Below, piece after piece: positions 28,936 to 39,083 of a stretch of 64,000 bases of DNA. Positions within the stretch are counted from its first letter, which is position 1. The number at the start of each line of letters is the position of its first letter. This DNA comes from an uncultured Pelagibacteraceae bacterium (GTDB taxonomy: Bacteria > Pseudomonadota > Alphaproteobacteria > Pelagibacterales > Pelagibacteraceae): the NCBI GenBank assembly GCA_905616445.1, contig CAJQSV010000001.1:1-64000 (forward strand), given 5' to 3'. A program made the position numbers and the translations under genes. Under the pieces are notes generated by a model, which did not search any database, was not told where the DNA came from, and saw only the letters and a list, made by a program, of their open reading frames with translations.

Positions 28936-30110
28936 TGTTTTTTTTTTTTCTTAACTATTTGCAAGGCGACTATTCTAGCCCATCTATCAATAGTATAAAT
29001 ATTTTTTACACTATCTCCAGGCAGATTTGAAGTTTTTATATAGCTTTTGTCTTTTAAAACAAGTTTCAAATAACCAACAATATCGTTAAAACTTATGTTG
29101 TTATTGAGAAATTGATCAACAAATATTTCGTTTGCCGCATTAATTATAATCGGTGATGATTTTCGACCGTTCATTTCAGGTATTAAATTTACAGCTGGAA
29201 ATTTTTTTTTATTAACAGAGTTAAAATTCAAATTTTGAATTTTATTATAGGAGTTCATTTTTTTTGGAAAAAAATTTCTATAATTAAAATTTTTGAGTAA
29301 AGCATTGCCTATTGGGATCTTCATGTCAGGAGCGTGATGTAAAAAAAGTGATGTTCCATTTTTTAGTTTTATGATCGCATGAATAAGTGAGTTTGGGTGA
29401 ATTATAATCTCATATTGCTTAAGACTGAATGGAAACAGTTTTAAAGCTTCAGTAATTTCTAAGACTTTATTCATTAAGGTTGCTGAATCTACAGAAATTT
29501 TTTTACCCATGTTCCATTTGGGGTGTTTTATTGCATCTTTAGGTTTTATATTTTTAAATTTATTTATATTAAGATTAAGAAATGGCCCGCCTGATGCTGT
29601 AATATAAATTTTTTCAATTTGATCTTTTGAATAGTTTTTTAACAAAGTGGCAATAGAGAAGTGTTCAGAATCTATAGGAATTAATTCTGTTTTGTATTTA
29701 ATTGAATTTTTTTTTATTAAATGCCAACCACAAATAATTGCCTCTTTATTAGCTAGAAGAATTTTTTTGCTAATTTTTGTAAAAAATATCGTAGGTTCTA
29801 GACCTGCAATTCCAGGAATAGCAGATACCGTAAAATCAATTTTTTTAATGTGTTTGTGAATATTAGAAGTATTATTTAAGAAAATTATATTTTTTTTTTT
29901 ATATTTTTCTTTTATTTTTAAGTAAACTTCCTCATTATAAATAATAACAAATCTTGGTTTAAAAATTTGTATTTGCTTAATGATTTTAGAGTAATTTTTA
30001 TTAGCAGCTATTAATTCAACTTTAAATTCTTTTACTTTTTTTATTATGTCAAGACTAGATTGCCCAATAGAGCCTGTTGAACCAAGAACAGCAATCGTCT
30101 TTTTTTTCAT
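28929..30110 (-). CDS. dxr: 1-deoxy-D-xylulose-5-phosphate reductoisomerase
   Basis: 393 aa; VLGSTGSIGQSSLDI and ITASGGPF motifs. Confidence 0.97.
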   Translation of the reverse strand: MKKKTIAVLGSTGSIGQSSLDIIKKVKEFKVELIAANKNYSKIIKQIQIFKPRFVIIYNEEVYLKIKEKYKKKNIIFLNNTSNIHKHIKKIDFTVSAIPGIAGLEPTIFFTKISKKILLANKEAIICGWHLIKKNSIKYKTELIPIDSEHFSIATLLKNYSKDQIEKIYITASGGPFLNLNINKFKNIKPKDAIKHPKWNMGKKISVDSATLMNKVLEITEALKLFPFSLKQYEIIIHPNSLIHAIIKLKNGTSLFLHHAPDMKIPIGNALLKNFNYRNFFPKKMNSYNKIQNLNFNSVNKKKFPAVNLIPEMNGRKSSPIIINAANEIFVDQFLNNNISFNDIVGYLKLVLKDKSYIKTSNLPGDSVKNIYTIDRWARIVALQIVKKKKKQC

Positions 30111-30111
30111 C

Positions 30112-30768
30112 TTAAATTAACGTATTAGATTTTAGTATTGAACAAAATATTAAAACAAATATTAAACCATCAATTCTATCAAGTATACCACCATGCCCTG
30201 GTAAAATATTGCTTATATTTTTAATCTTTATTTTTCTTTTCCAAAAGGAAACAAAAAGATCGCCTGTTTGACAGACAAAAGATATTAAAATAGTGAATAT
30301 TAAAAAATTAAACATTAAAAAATTTATTACCAATTCATTTAAAAAAAAATATTGTGCTGTATTTAATAGTGGTAAAGATAAACAACTTAAAATTATAGAT
30401 CCAATAGAACCTGAATACGTTTTATTAGGACTTATCTTTGTGAGCTTTTTACCTTTAATTAATTTACCAAAAATATATCCACCAATATCAGATAGGAAAG
30501 TAGAAACTAAAATCCAAAAAAGAATAGTTAAAGAATATTCAGTATTGCCTCTTAAATAGTAAAAAGAACAAAAAGATAAAATTAATAAAATATTTGCAAG
30601 CATGTTAAAGAATATATTCTTAGTATTTTTAATTACTTCATAGGCACATAAAAAATAAACTAATATTAATAACGATATAAGATAGATGTTTGAATAAATT
30701 GTCACAAAACATAAAATTGGTAGAAGAATTATGGAAGTTAAAATTCTTTTTAGATTTTCATTATACAT
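30112..30768 (-). CDS. cdsA: Phosphatidate cytidylyltransferase
   Basis: Multi-TM; SPNKTYSGSIGSI and PGHGGILDRIDG motifs; likely start MYNENLKRIL at 30768 (ORF track start 30783). Confidence 0.93.
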   Translation of the reverse strand: MYNENLKRILTSIILLPILCFVTIYSNIYLISLLILVYFLCAYEVIKNTKNIFFNMLANILLILSFCSFYYLRGNTEYSLTILFWILVSTFLSDIGGYIFGKLIKGKKLTKISPNKTYSGSIGSIILSCLSLPLLNTAQYFFLNELVINFLMFNFLIFTILISFVCQTGDLFVSFWKRKIKIKNISNILPGHGGILDRIDGLIFVLIFCSILKSNTLI

Positions 30769-30769
30769 T

Positions 30770-31444
30770 CTAAATTCCTCCAAAATTTCTTTTTATTTTA
30801 TGATATTTATTTATTATCTTTTTTAAATCATTTTTTGTAAAATCCGGCCACAATTTATCCAAAAAAAAAATCTCTGCGTAGGCAATTTGCCATAGCATGA
30901 AATTACTTAATCTTTTCTGCCCTCCTGTTCTTACAAGAATATCTGGAAATGCTAGGTTTGAAAGTAAATGTTTATCAATTTTTTCTTTTGTAAGTGTCTT
31001 AGAATCATGGTTTATTTTTTTAACTGCATCGATGATTTCGTTTTTAGAACCGTAATTTATAGCTAGATTTACTGTCAATTTTTGGTTTTTTTTTGTTTTG
31101 TCGGTAACAATTTTTAAAATCTTTCTTGTTTTGGTTGGTAGTTTTTTTAATCTTCCTGAGATGATAATTTTAATTTTATTTTTAATAATATTATTAATTT
31201 CTTTTTTAAAATAAATATTAATTAAATTAAAAAGATAATTTACCTCTGGCCTTGGTCTTTTCCAATTTTCTGTTGAAAAAACATAAAATGAAATAATAGG
31301 AACTTTAAATAAAATTGAACATTCAACAATTTTTTTAACCGTTTTCACGCCGGCTAGGTGACCATAATTTCTATTATTTTTTTTTTTTAAGCCCCATCTT
31401 CCATTGCCATCCATAATAAAGGCAATGTGATTAAGTTCGTTCAT
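30770..31444 (-). CDS. uppS: Undecaprenyl diphosphate synthase
   Basis: 224 aa; HIAFIMDGNGRW and STENWKRP motifs. Confidence 0.97.
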   Translation of the reverse strand: MNELNHIAFIMDGNGRWGLKKKNNRNYGHLAGVKTVKKIVECSILFKVPIISFYVFSTENWKRPRPEVNYLFNLINIYFKKEINNIIKNKIKIIISGRLKKLPTKTRKILKIVTDKTKKNQKLTVNLAINYGSKNEIIDAVKKINHDSKTLTKEKIDKHLLSNLAFPDILVRTGGQKRLSNFMLWQIAYAEIFFLDKLWPDFTKNDLKKIINKYHKIKRNFGGI

Positions 31445-32001
31445 ACCTGAAGAATTTCTTTTTCTTTTTCGTTTAAAATTTTTTCTATATTTGCGATATG
31501 ATCATCTGTAACTTTTTGAATATTTTTCTCATAAATTGTGTTTTCGTCCTCACTTATTTTTTTGTCCTTGATGAGTTTTTTTAATTCGTCGTTTGCTTCT
31601 CTTCTTATGTTTCTAATGGCAACTTTATTTTTTTCTCCAACATTTTTTAATACTTTAATTAAATCTTTTCTTCTTTCCTCTGTTAAATCTGGAATTCTTA
31701 ATCTTAGAACAGAACCATCTATCTGTGGATTTATTCCTAGATCAGATTTTTGTATAGCACCATCGACTGCTTTTATATTTGATTGATCCCATACCTGAAT
31801 TGTAATTAATCTTGCTTCAGGAACGCTAATGGTTGCCATTTGATTTATAGGCATCATCTGACCATAAACATCAACTTTAATCATGTCTAACATGGCTGAG
31901 TTAGCTCTTCCTGTTCTTAGTGATGATAAATCTTTTTTAAAAGATTGGATTGTTTTATCCATTTTAAGTGAATAGTTTTTTTCGTTAAAATCTGTATTCA
32001 T
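31441..32001 (-). CDS. frr: Ribosome recycling factor
   Basis: 186 aa; SLRTGRANSAMLD, RKDLIKVLKNVGEKNKVAIRNIRREAND. Confidence 0.97.
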   Translation of the reverse strand: MNTDFNEKNYSLKMDKTIQSFKKDLSSLRTGRANSAMLDMIKVDVYGQMMPINQMATISVPEARLITIQVWDQSNIKAVDGAIQKSDLGINPQIDGSVLRLRIPDLTEERRKDLIKVLKNVGEKNKVAIRNIRREANDELKKLIKDKKISEDENTIYEKNIQKVTDDHIANIEKILNEKEKEILQV

Positions 32002-32004
32002 TAA

Positions 32005-32844
32005 CTAAACTCCCTCGCCAACTTTATATCTTATAAAATCAACTATTTTTATATCGTTTTCTTTTAATATATCTGAAACTTTTTTTTTAGGATCCATTAT
32101 CCACGCTTGATTAACCAAGGTGTTCTCAGAAATAAACTTATTAATTTTACCTTTTGCAATTTTTTCTACTATTTCTTCCTTTTTACCCGAATTCAGGAGT
32201 TCAGCTTTTATAATCTCAACTTCTTTGCTAATAATTTCTTTGTTTAAATCTTTTTCTTCAAGTGCCATGGGAGATGAGGCTGAAACGTGCATTGCTATTT
32301 TTTTTCCTACCTCGTCTTCTTTTGAAGTTTTAACAATTGATATTATTTTACCAATTTTGCTTTCTAAAGCTCCGTGAATATAAAAAGAGTTTTTTCCATT
32401 AGATTTGTCAAAAAAAATAGACCTTCTTATTGTTATTTTTTCTCCCATTTTTGCGATTAAATCTATTAAATTTGTTTCTACTGGCAAATTGTTTTTCATG
32501 TTAGATTTATTGACTTTTGATAAATCACTTTTTTTTTCAAAATTTATTATTGAAATTTCTTTACAAAAAGAAATAAATATATCATTTTTGGCAACAAAAT
32601 CTGTTTCACTATTAATTTCTATTAAAGATACTTCACCGTCTTTTTCATGCAAAAGACACAGGCCTTCTGATGCGGTTCTGCTCATTTTATTGGAAGCTTT
32701 AGCAATTCCTTTTTTTCTTAAAAATTCAATAGATTTTTCTATGTCACCGTCTGTTTCATCAATTGCAAGTTTACAATCTTTAAAACCAACGCCTGTTATT
32801 TCTCTAAGTTTTTTTACACTTTCAAGTAGATCTTTGCTGGACAT
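32005..32844 (-). CDS. tsf: Elongation factor Ts
   Basis: 279 aa; KKLREITGVGFKDCKLAI and ETDFVAKN motifs. Confidence 0.97.
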   Translation of the reverse strand: MSSKDLLESVKKLREITGVGFKDCKLAIDETDGDIEKSIEFLRKKGIAKASNKMSRTASEGLCLLHEKDGEVSLIEINSETDFVAKNDIFISFCKEISIINFEKKSDLSKVNKSNMKNNLPVETNLIDLIAKMGEKITIRRSIFFDKSNGKNSFYIHGALESKIGKIISIVKTSKEDEVGKKIAMHVSASSPMALEEKDLNKEIISKEVEIIKAELLNSGKKEEIVEKIAKGKINKFISENTLVNQAWIMDPKKKVSDILKENDIKIVDFIRYKVGEGV

Positions 32845-32855
32845 AAAATAAAATT

Positions 32856-33644
32856 TTAATTAGATTTTTTTTCTTCAGTTTTAATTTGAACTGTTTTGGT
32901 ATCTAATTTTTTTGATTTTGTTTTTTCTTTATCTTCTTTTTCTGTAGATTTTATTTCAATAAACTTTGACGCATTAATAATAGTGCTTTTTAACAAATCA
33001 CAATATAAATTAATTGATCTTCTTGCGTCATCATTACCTGGGATTGGGAATTCTACAGCCGTTGGGTCTGAGTTTGTGTCTAAAATAGCTATTATTGGTA
33101 TATTAAGTTTTTTAGCTTCCGCAACAGCAAGGGACTCAATGTTTGTGTCAATAATAAAAATTAACTGAGGTAACTTCTTCATGTCAGCTATGCCGCCAAG
33201 TGATCTTTGAAGTTTTTCTTTTTCTTTACTTCTTTTTAAAATTTCTTTTTTTGTAAAGCCGGTGTCTTCTTTTAAAAGAGTCTCTTCAAGCATCTTTAAT
33301 CTTTTAATTGAATTTTGAATAGTGTTCCAGTTGGTTAACATGCCTCCAAGCCATCTATAATTTACATAAAATTGATTAGTTTCTTTTGCTAAATTTGTAA
33401 TTTGTTCTGAAGCTTGTTTCTTTGTAGATACTATCAATATCTTTCCTCCACTTGAGATGCATTTGTAGACTTCGGTTAACGCATTTTTAAAATAAACAAC
33501 TGTCTTAGTGAGATCGATTATATGTATTGAGTTTTTTTCACCGAAAATGAATTTTTTCATTTTGGGATTCCATCTTAGAGTTTTATGACCCAGGTGGACT
33601 CCAGCTTCTAATAATTGTTTAATACTAACTTCAGGTATATTCAT
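32856..33644 (-). CDS. rpsB: 30S ribosomal protein S2
   Basis: 262 aa; LLEAGVHLGHKTLRWNPKM, RWLGGMLTNW, IPIIAILDTNSDP. Confidence 0.98.
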   Translation of the reverse strand: MNIPEVSIKQLLEAGVHLGHKTLRWNPKMKKFIFGEKNSIHIIDLTKTVVYFKNALTEVYKCISSGGKILIVSTKKQASEQITNLAKETNQFYVNYRWLGGMLTNWNTIQNSIKRLKMLEETLLKEDTGFTKKEILKRSKEKEKLQRSLGGIADMKKLPQLIFIIDTNIESLAVAEAKKLNIPIIAILDTNSDPTAVEFPIPGNDDARRSINLYCDLLKSTIINASKFIEIKSTEKEDKEKTKSKKLDTKTVQIKTEEKKSN

Positions 33645-33740
33645 AGTTTTTCCGGTTAATCCACCACAGCAAACCTCTTTCGAGACCGGTAGGATTTTAC
33701 TCCTTTACGCTGTGTGCGAAATTACGCACTCATACATTCA
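33645..33740 (-). ncRNA. Structured rpsB 5' leader (candidate S2 autoregulatory element)
   Basis: Minus-strand hairpins GTGCG/CGCAC, AGGA/TCCT and CTC-GAAA-GAG, long-range CACAGC/GCTGTG, and ACCGG(T)/CCGG just upstream of the rpsB ATG. Confidence 0.6.
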
Positions 33741-33761
33741 AAAATCTAACAAATCAAGCTT

Positions 33762-36700
33762 CTAAAAACTTATTTTTTTAACGTAATCCTTGTTTTTTAT
33801 TAAGCTAAATAAAGCAAAATCAAACTTTCTGCCTTTATCAAGTTCAAACAGGTAATTTTTGTTATTTTCTTTTAAGAGCACATTAATTTTTGTCTTTCCG
33901 GTACTCTTTAATAATTCGTTTAAATCTTTAAGCATTTTATTATCATTTAATTCAATTGATACGCTTTCATATGTTTTGTTAACAAGATCAGAAAGATCAA
34001 CTATTTTTCGTATATTGATTCTTCTTTGATTGTTTTCTGCTTTGTTTTTTTCTTTTTGCAATGTTAGCACAAATGAATTTGATTCTTTTAGTTTTTCTCT
34101 ATTTGCAGTCAACAGTTCAGAAAATAAAAATATTTCAAATTCACTATTGGTGTCACTAAATTTTATAATAGCAAAAGATGTACCTTTGGCACTTTTTTTT
34201 TCTTGTATTGACATGATTGTTCCAGCTACTAAAGTTTCTGATTTGTTGTTATTAATAAAATTTTTGTAAGATTCTATTTCAAGCTGAGTAAAAAAATCTT
34301 TATATTCATTCAAAGGATGGTCTGAAATATAAAACCCCAGAGAACTAAATTCTTCAGATAACAATTCTTTTTTGGTCCATTTATCTGAAGTTTCAAATTT
34401 AAAACTTTCATTCTCTCTGTTGCTGTCAATATCAAAAAGATTATTTTGATTACTAATTTTTTCTTCATATTTGCTTTTAATAGTTGATATAATTTTTGGT
34501 ATCGATTCAAATAACTTTTTTCTATTTAAATCTATTTCGTCAAAAACTCCTGCTTTTACAAGTCCTTCTAATTGAAGTTTGTTTACATCTTTAGGATTCA
34601 CACGATTTATAAAATCTGTAAATGATTTAAATTTTCCATTCTTTTCTCTTTCATTTACAATATTTGAAATAGCTTCAAACCCAACACTTTTTATTGCACC
34701 TAGTCCATAAAATATTTTATTTGTCTCTGCTTTAAACTCGGCAAAACAATTATTAATAGAAGGTCTCACCACTTCTACTTTCAATCTTTTTAATTCTTCA
34801 ACATATTCACGAAGCTTGCTTGTATTTGTTAATGTTGTCGACATAGAAGCAGCTATAAATTCCTCTTTATGATGAGTTTTTAAATAAGCTGTTTGAAAAG
34901 CAATAAAAGCGTAGGCAACAGCATGACTCTTGTTAAAACCATAATCTGCAAAAGGTTCGATTTTAGTAAAAACAAAACCAGCAACATCCTTTTTGATTCC
35001 ATTTTTAATAGCACCCGCTATAAATTTTTCTTTTTGTTTTTCTAGTTCCGCTCTTTTCTTCTTTCCCATTGCTCTTCTTAAAATATCGGCTTCGCCAGCG
35101 GTGAAGCCAGCAAGAGTTTGTGCTATTTGCATTACTTGTTCTTGGTAAATAATTATTCCATAAGTTGGTTTTAAAATTTTTTCTAAAGTCTCGTGAATAT
35201 AATCTGGTTTCTTTAATCCATTTTTACAGTCATTATATGTAGGTATGTTACTCATTGGACCTGGTCTGTACAAAGCAACTAGGGCTACAATATCGTTAAA
35301 TTCCGTAGGTTTCATTTGACGCAAAGTGTCTCTTACACCGCTGCTCTCTAATTGGAAAAGTCCTGTTGTTTCTCCAGTTGCTAATAATTTAAAAATATTT
35401 TTATCCTGAAGATCAATTTTGCTGATATCTAGGTTGATTTTTTTTTGGATTAACATTTTTATTGTTTTATCAATAACTGTAAGTGCCGTGAGGCCCAGAA
35501 TATCAAATTTTACTAAGCCAGCATTTTCTGAGGAGTGCATATCAAACTGTGTTGACGGTAAAATTAAATCAGCAGAATGATCTTTATATAAAGGAACTTG
35601 TTCTGATAAATTTTCTCCAGCAATAACGACACCCGCAGCATGTGTCGCCATGTTTCTGTTCAAACCTTCAAGTTTCAGAGAAAGCTCAATTAATTTTTCT
35701 ACTTTTTTATTATTCATGATTTCTTCTTTAAACCTAGGTTCTCTATCTATTGATTCCTGAAGCGATAAAGGTCGTGAAGGATCAAAAGGAATCATTTTAC
35801 TTATTTTGTCAACATGGCCATATGGCAAACCTAAAACTCTACCTACGTCTCTTAAAGCCATTCTAGCTTTTAGTTTTCCAAAAGTTATTATGTGCGCTAC
35901 TCCACTTTTGTATTTAGACTTTAAATATTGAAAAACTAAATTTCTTTTTTCTTCACAAAAATCTATATCAAAATCTGGCATTGAAACTCTATCTGGGTTT
36001 AAAAACCTTTCAAATATTAAATCAAATTCAATGGGATCAATATCAGTAATGTCTAGGCAATAAGCAACTAACGAACCAGCCCCAGAACCTCTTCCAGGCC
36101 CAACAGGTATATTGTTTTTTTTGGACCAACGTATGTAGTCAGATACAATAAGAAAATAACCAGAATAATTCATTGAATTAATAATATTTAACTCATGAAA
36201 TAGTCTGTCTTCATAAAACTTAGTGGCTTCTTGTGAGTCTTTTTCTTTATTTTTTTTTAAAATAAAGTTTTCTAATCTATTTTTTAAGCCTTGTTTTGCT
36301 TGCAACAACAGTTCTTGTTCTACTGTCACATTTTCTTTTGTTTGAATAGTAGGTAGGACAGGTAGGGATTTCTTAGGTTTAAAACTGAACCTGTGAGGAA
36401 AATTATAATTATTTTCTAGTGCTTCTGGAATATCGCTAAATAATTGAATCAAATTTTCATTTTTTTTAAAAAAATGTTGATTGCTGTATTTAAATCTATT
36501 GCTCTGATCAACAAAATTTTTTTCTCCTATACATACTAGTGCATCGTGTGCTTCGTGCATATCTTTTGTTAAATAAAAAACTTCTTGTGTGGCTATTAAA
36601 GGAATCTGATATTTTTTAGATAATTCTATTATAAAATTTTCAAAGTTTTCTTCGCTTGGTTCATTGTGTCTCTGTACTTCAAGATAGAATCTGTCTATAA

Positions 36701-37178
36701 AAATATTTCTTAACACTTTAATAGAATCTTCAATTTGCTTTAATTTGTTGAGTTTAAATAATCTTCCAAAGAGACCGTAATGATTGCCGCTTAATAGGAT
36801 TAGGTCCTTGTTTATGCTTTTAAGATCACTAATATTACAATGTGGATCATTAATTTCTTTAGATTCTAAATAACTTTTAGAAGATAATTTAATTAAATTT
36901 TTATATCCAAGCGATGTGGTGCTAAATAAAGGAAGTCTACCAATAACACCTTCTACTAAAAAATTTATTTGAGTCCCTATTATTGGTTGGGTGCCAGATT
37001 TACTCACTTTCTCAGCAAACTCTAAAGCACCACATAAATTATAACTGTCACATATACCAATACTTCGGACTTTGTTTTCTTTGCAATAATTTGCTAAGTC
37101 GTCAATTTTTATTGCACCTTCACAAATTGAGTATTGAGTATGAATTTTAAAATTGTTAAAAATTTTAACATTAGACAT
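33762..37178 (-). CDS. dnaE: DNA polymerase III subunit alpha
   Basis: 1138 aa; PHP domain, PDFDIDF, GPGRGSGAGSLVAYCL motifs. Confidence 0.98.
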   Translation of the reverse strand: MSNVKIFNNFKIHTQYSICEGAIKIDDLANYCKENKVRSIGICDSYNLCGALEFAEKVSKSGTQPIIGTQINFLVEGVIGRLPLFSTTSLGYKNLIKLSSKSYLESKEINDPHCNISDLKSINKDLILLSGNHYGLFGRLFKLNKLKQIEDSIKVLRNIFIDRFYLEVQRHNEPSEENFENFIIELSKKYQIPLIATQEVFYLTKDMHEAHDALVCIGEKNFVDQSNRFKYSNQHFFKKNENLIQLFSDIPEALENNYNFPHRFSFKPKKSLPVLPTIQTKENVTVEQELLLQAKQGLKNRLENFILKKNKEKDSQEATKFYEDRLFHELNIINSMNYSGYFLIVSDYIRWSKKNNIPVGPGRGSGAGSLVAYCLDITDIDPIEFDLIFERFLNPDRVSMPDFDIDFCEEKRNLVFQYLKSKYKSGVAHIITFGKLKARMALRDVGRVLGLPYGHVDKISKMIPFDPSRPLSLQESIDREPRFKEEIMNNKKVEKLIELSLKLEGLNRNMATHAAGVVIAGENLSEQVPLYKDHSADLILPSTQFDMHSSENAGLVKFDILGLTALTVIDKTIKMLIQKKINLDISKIDLQDKNIFKLLATGETTGLFQLESSGVRDTLRQMKPTEFNDIVALVALYRPGPMSNIPTYNDCKNGLKKPDYIHETLEKILKPTYGIIIYQEQVMQIAQTLAGFTAGEADILRRAMGKKKRAELEKQKEKFIAGAIKNGIKKDVAGFVFTKIEPFADYGFNKSHAVAYAFIAFQTAYLKTHHKEEFIAASMSTTLTNTSKLREYVEELKRLKVEVVRPSINNCFAEFKAETNKIFYGLGAIKSVGFEAISNIVNEREKNGKFKSFTDFINRVNPKDVNKLQLEGLVKAGVFDEIDLNRKKLFESIPKIISTIKSKYEEKISNQNNLFDIDSNRENESFKFETSDKWTKKELLSEEFSSLGFYISDHPLNEYKDFFTQLEIESYKNFINNNKSETLVAGTIMSIQEKKSAKGTSFAIIKFSDTNSEFEIFLFSELLTANREKLKESNSFVLTLQKEKNKAENNQRRINIRKIVDLSDLVNKTYESVSIELNDNKMLKDLNELLKSTGKTKINVLLKENNKNYLFELDKGRKFDFALFSLIKNKDYVKKISF

Positions 37179-37854
37179 TTGTTCTTTTTATATCACCGTT
37201 TGAAATACTCAACTTGTAATCTGCTTTGTTAGCAAGTTCTCTATTGTGAGTTGCAAATATTATAGTTTTATTTAATTTTTTTAATTTTAAAAAGTATGAG
37301 AAAATTTCTAGCGAGGTTTTAAAATCTAAGTTTCCCGTGGGTTCATCGGCCAAGATGAGATCCGTTTCAGAGATTAGAGCTCTTGCTATTGCAACTCTTT
37401 GTTGTTCTCCGCCTGATAGCTCATCAGGAAAATAATCGTATCTACTTGATAGGTTAAAATTATTAAGTATAGATTTAGCTTTTAGATACGATTTTTTTTT
37501 ATCTTCATTTCTTATAATCAATGGCATAACGACGTTCTCTACAGCAGTAAAATCATTAAGAAGGTTGTTGTTCTGAAAAATAATAGAAATATTTTTTTTT
37601 CTTATGTAGTTCTTTTTATCTTCGTCTAATTTTTTTAAATCAATATCGTTAAGAAATATCTCACCAGAGTCAGGTTTGTCTAGAAGTGATATCATGTTTA
37701 ATAAAGTTGACTTACCAGAGCCAGACGGCCCTACTAATGCAACAAGATCTCCTTTTTTGACAACTAAACTGACATCTTTAAAAATTTTTACCATTCCATT
37801 TTTATGATTAAAAGATTTTTTTAGATTTACAATTCTTAAAATATTTTTATTCAT
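37171..37854 (-). CDS. lolD: Lipoprotein-releasing system ATP-binding protein
   Basis: 227 aa; Walker A GPSGSGKST, signature LSGGEQQRVAIARAL, Walker B LILADEPTGNLD. Confidence 0.94.
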   Translation of the reverse strand: MNKNILRIVNLKKSFNHKNGMVKIFKDVSLVVKKGDLVALVGPSGSGKSTLLNMISLLDKPDSGEIFLNDIDLKKLDEDKKNYIRKKNISIIFQNNNLLNDFTAVENVVMPLIIRNEDKKKSYLKAKSILNNFNLSSRYDYFPDELSGGEQQRVAIARALISETDLILADEPTGNLDFKTSLEIFSYFLKLKKLNKTIIFATHNRELANKADYKLSISNGDIKRTNV

Positions 37855-39082
37855 ATTTTAAAGCCTGAATTGTATTCATTTTCGCAATAGCTGCGGCAGG
37901 TATTAAAGACGCAATAGTAGTAGTTATTAATGAAAGAAAAAAAATAATTAATATTGAGATAGGGTCGACTTCACTCGGCAATTTTTCTAAAAAATAAACA
38001 TCTTGTGGAAATATTTCTACATGCAGAATATTAGATAAAAATATTCTTATTGGCTCAATATATGTAGCAAATAAAATACCTAGAAGTGAACCAGCGATTG
38101 TAGCTGTTAAACCTATTGTAAACCCAGTTAAAAAAAAAGATTTAACTATAGATTTGTTGCTAAGCCCAAGCGTTTTTAATATTGCAATTTCTTTTGTTTT
38201 ATTTTTTATTAAAATTGTCAATCCTGAGATAATATTAAAAGCTGCTACAATTATAATTAATGTCAAAATTATAAACATCACATTCCTCTCTACTTTTAAC
38301 GCTCCGAAAAAAGATTTATTTAAATCTATCCAACTGTAGATGTAAAAATTACTATCTAATCTTTGAATCTGATCTTTTATAACATTAGCATCTAAGGGAT
38401 TTTGAAGATAAATCTCTAAATTTATATCATCTGATGTTTTGTTAAAAAAAATAAGCCCTTCTTTTAAATTTAAAAAAATTACATTTTGATCAAATTCATA
38501 AAACCCACTGCTAAAGATACCTTTAATAATAAATGTTTCTTGCTTTGGGAGTCCACCAAAAGGTGTGTTTATAAAAGCTGAGGAAAGTAAGTTTATTTTA
38601 TCTCCAACTTTTAAATTCAAATCAAATGCTAATTGTTTACCGATAACAGCTTCATTGCTTAAAATTGTGTTATCGCTACCTTCAATTAAAATTTTTTCTA
38701 AAAAAATTAAATTTTTTTTATTTTTCTGGTCTAGTCCTTTAATCAAGACTCCTTTTGTAGTTTCGCCATTCATAACTACCCCTTCGCCACTAAAAGAATC
38801 TAAAAATTTTATATTTTTAAAATTATTGTTTAATTTATCTTTAAACGAACTATTAATTTTTTCACTATTGTAAGGTTTTATTATTAAATGTGGATTAAAA
38901 CCAAGAATTTTATTCGTAAGGTCTGTTCTAAAACCATTCATTACAGACATTACTATAATCAAAATGGCCACTCCCAACATGATGCCAATAAATGAGAAAG
39001 TTGAGATAACCTTTAAGAAACCTTCTTTTTTTTTAGGTCTCAAATTTCTTAATGCTATTAATTTTTCTACAGAGCTAAACAA
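37847..39082 (-). CDS. lolC: Lipoprotein-releasing system permease (LolC/E family)
   Basis: 411 aa; N-terminal TM, MSVMNGFRTDLTNKILGFNPH, three C-terminal TMs. Confidence 0.92.
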   Translation of the reverse strand: MFSSVEKLIALRNLRPKKKEGFLKVISTFSFIGIMLGVAILIIVMSVMNGFRTDLTNKILGFNPHLIIKPYNSEKINSSFKDKLNNNFKNIKFLDSFSGEGVVMNGETTKGVLIKGLDQKNKKNLIFLEKILIEGSDNTILSNEAVIGKQLAFDLNLKVGDKINLLSSAFINTPFGGLPKQETFIIKGIFSSGFYEFDQNVIFLNLKEGLIFFNKTSDDINLEIYLQNPLDANVIKDQIQRLDSNFYIYSWIDLNKSFFGALKVERNVMFIILTLIIIVAAFNIISGLTILIKNKTKEIAILKTLGLSNKSIVKSFFLTGFTIGLTATIAGSLLGILFATYIEPIRIFLSNILHVEIFPQDVYFLEKLPSEVDPISILIIFFLSLITTTIASLIPAAAIAKMNTIQALKYE

Positions 39083-39083
39083 T

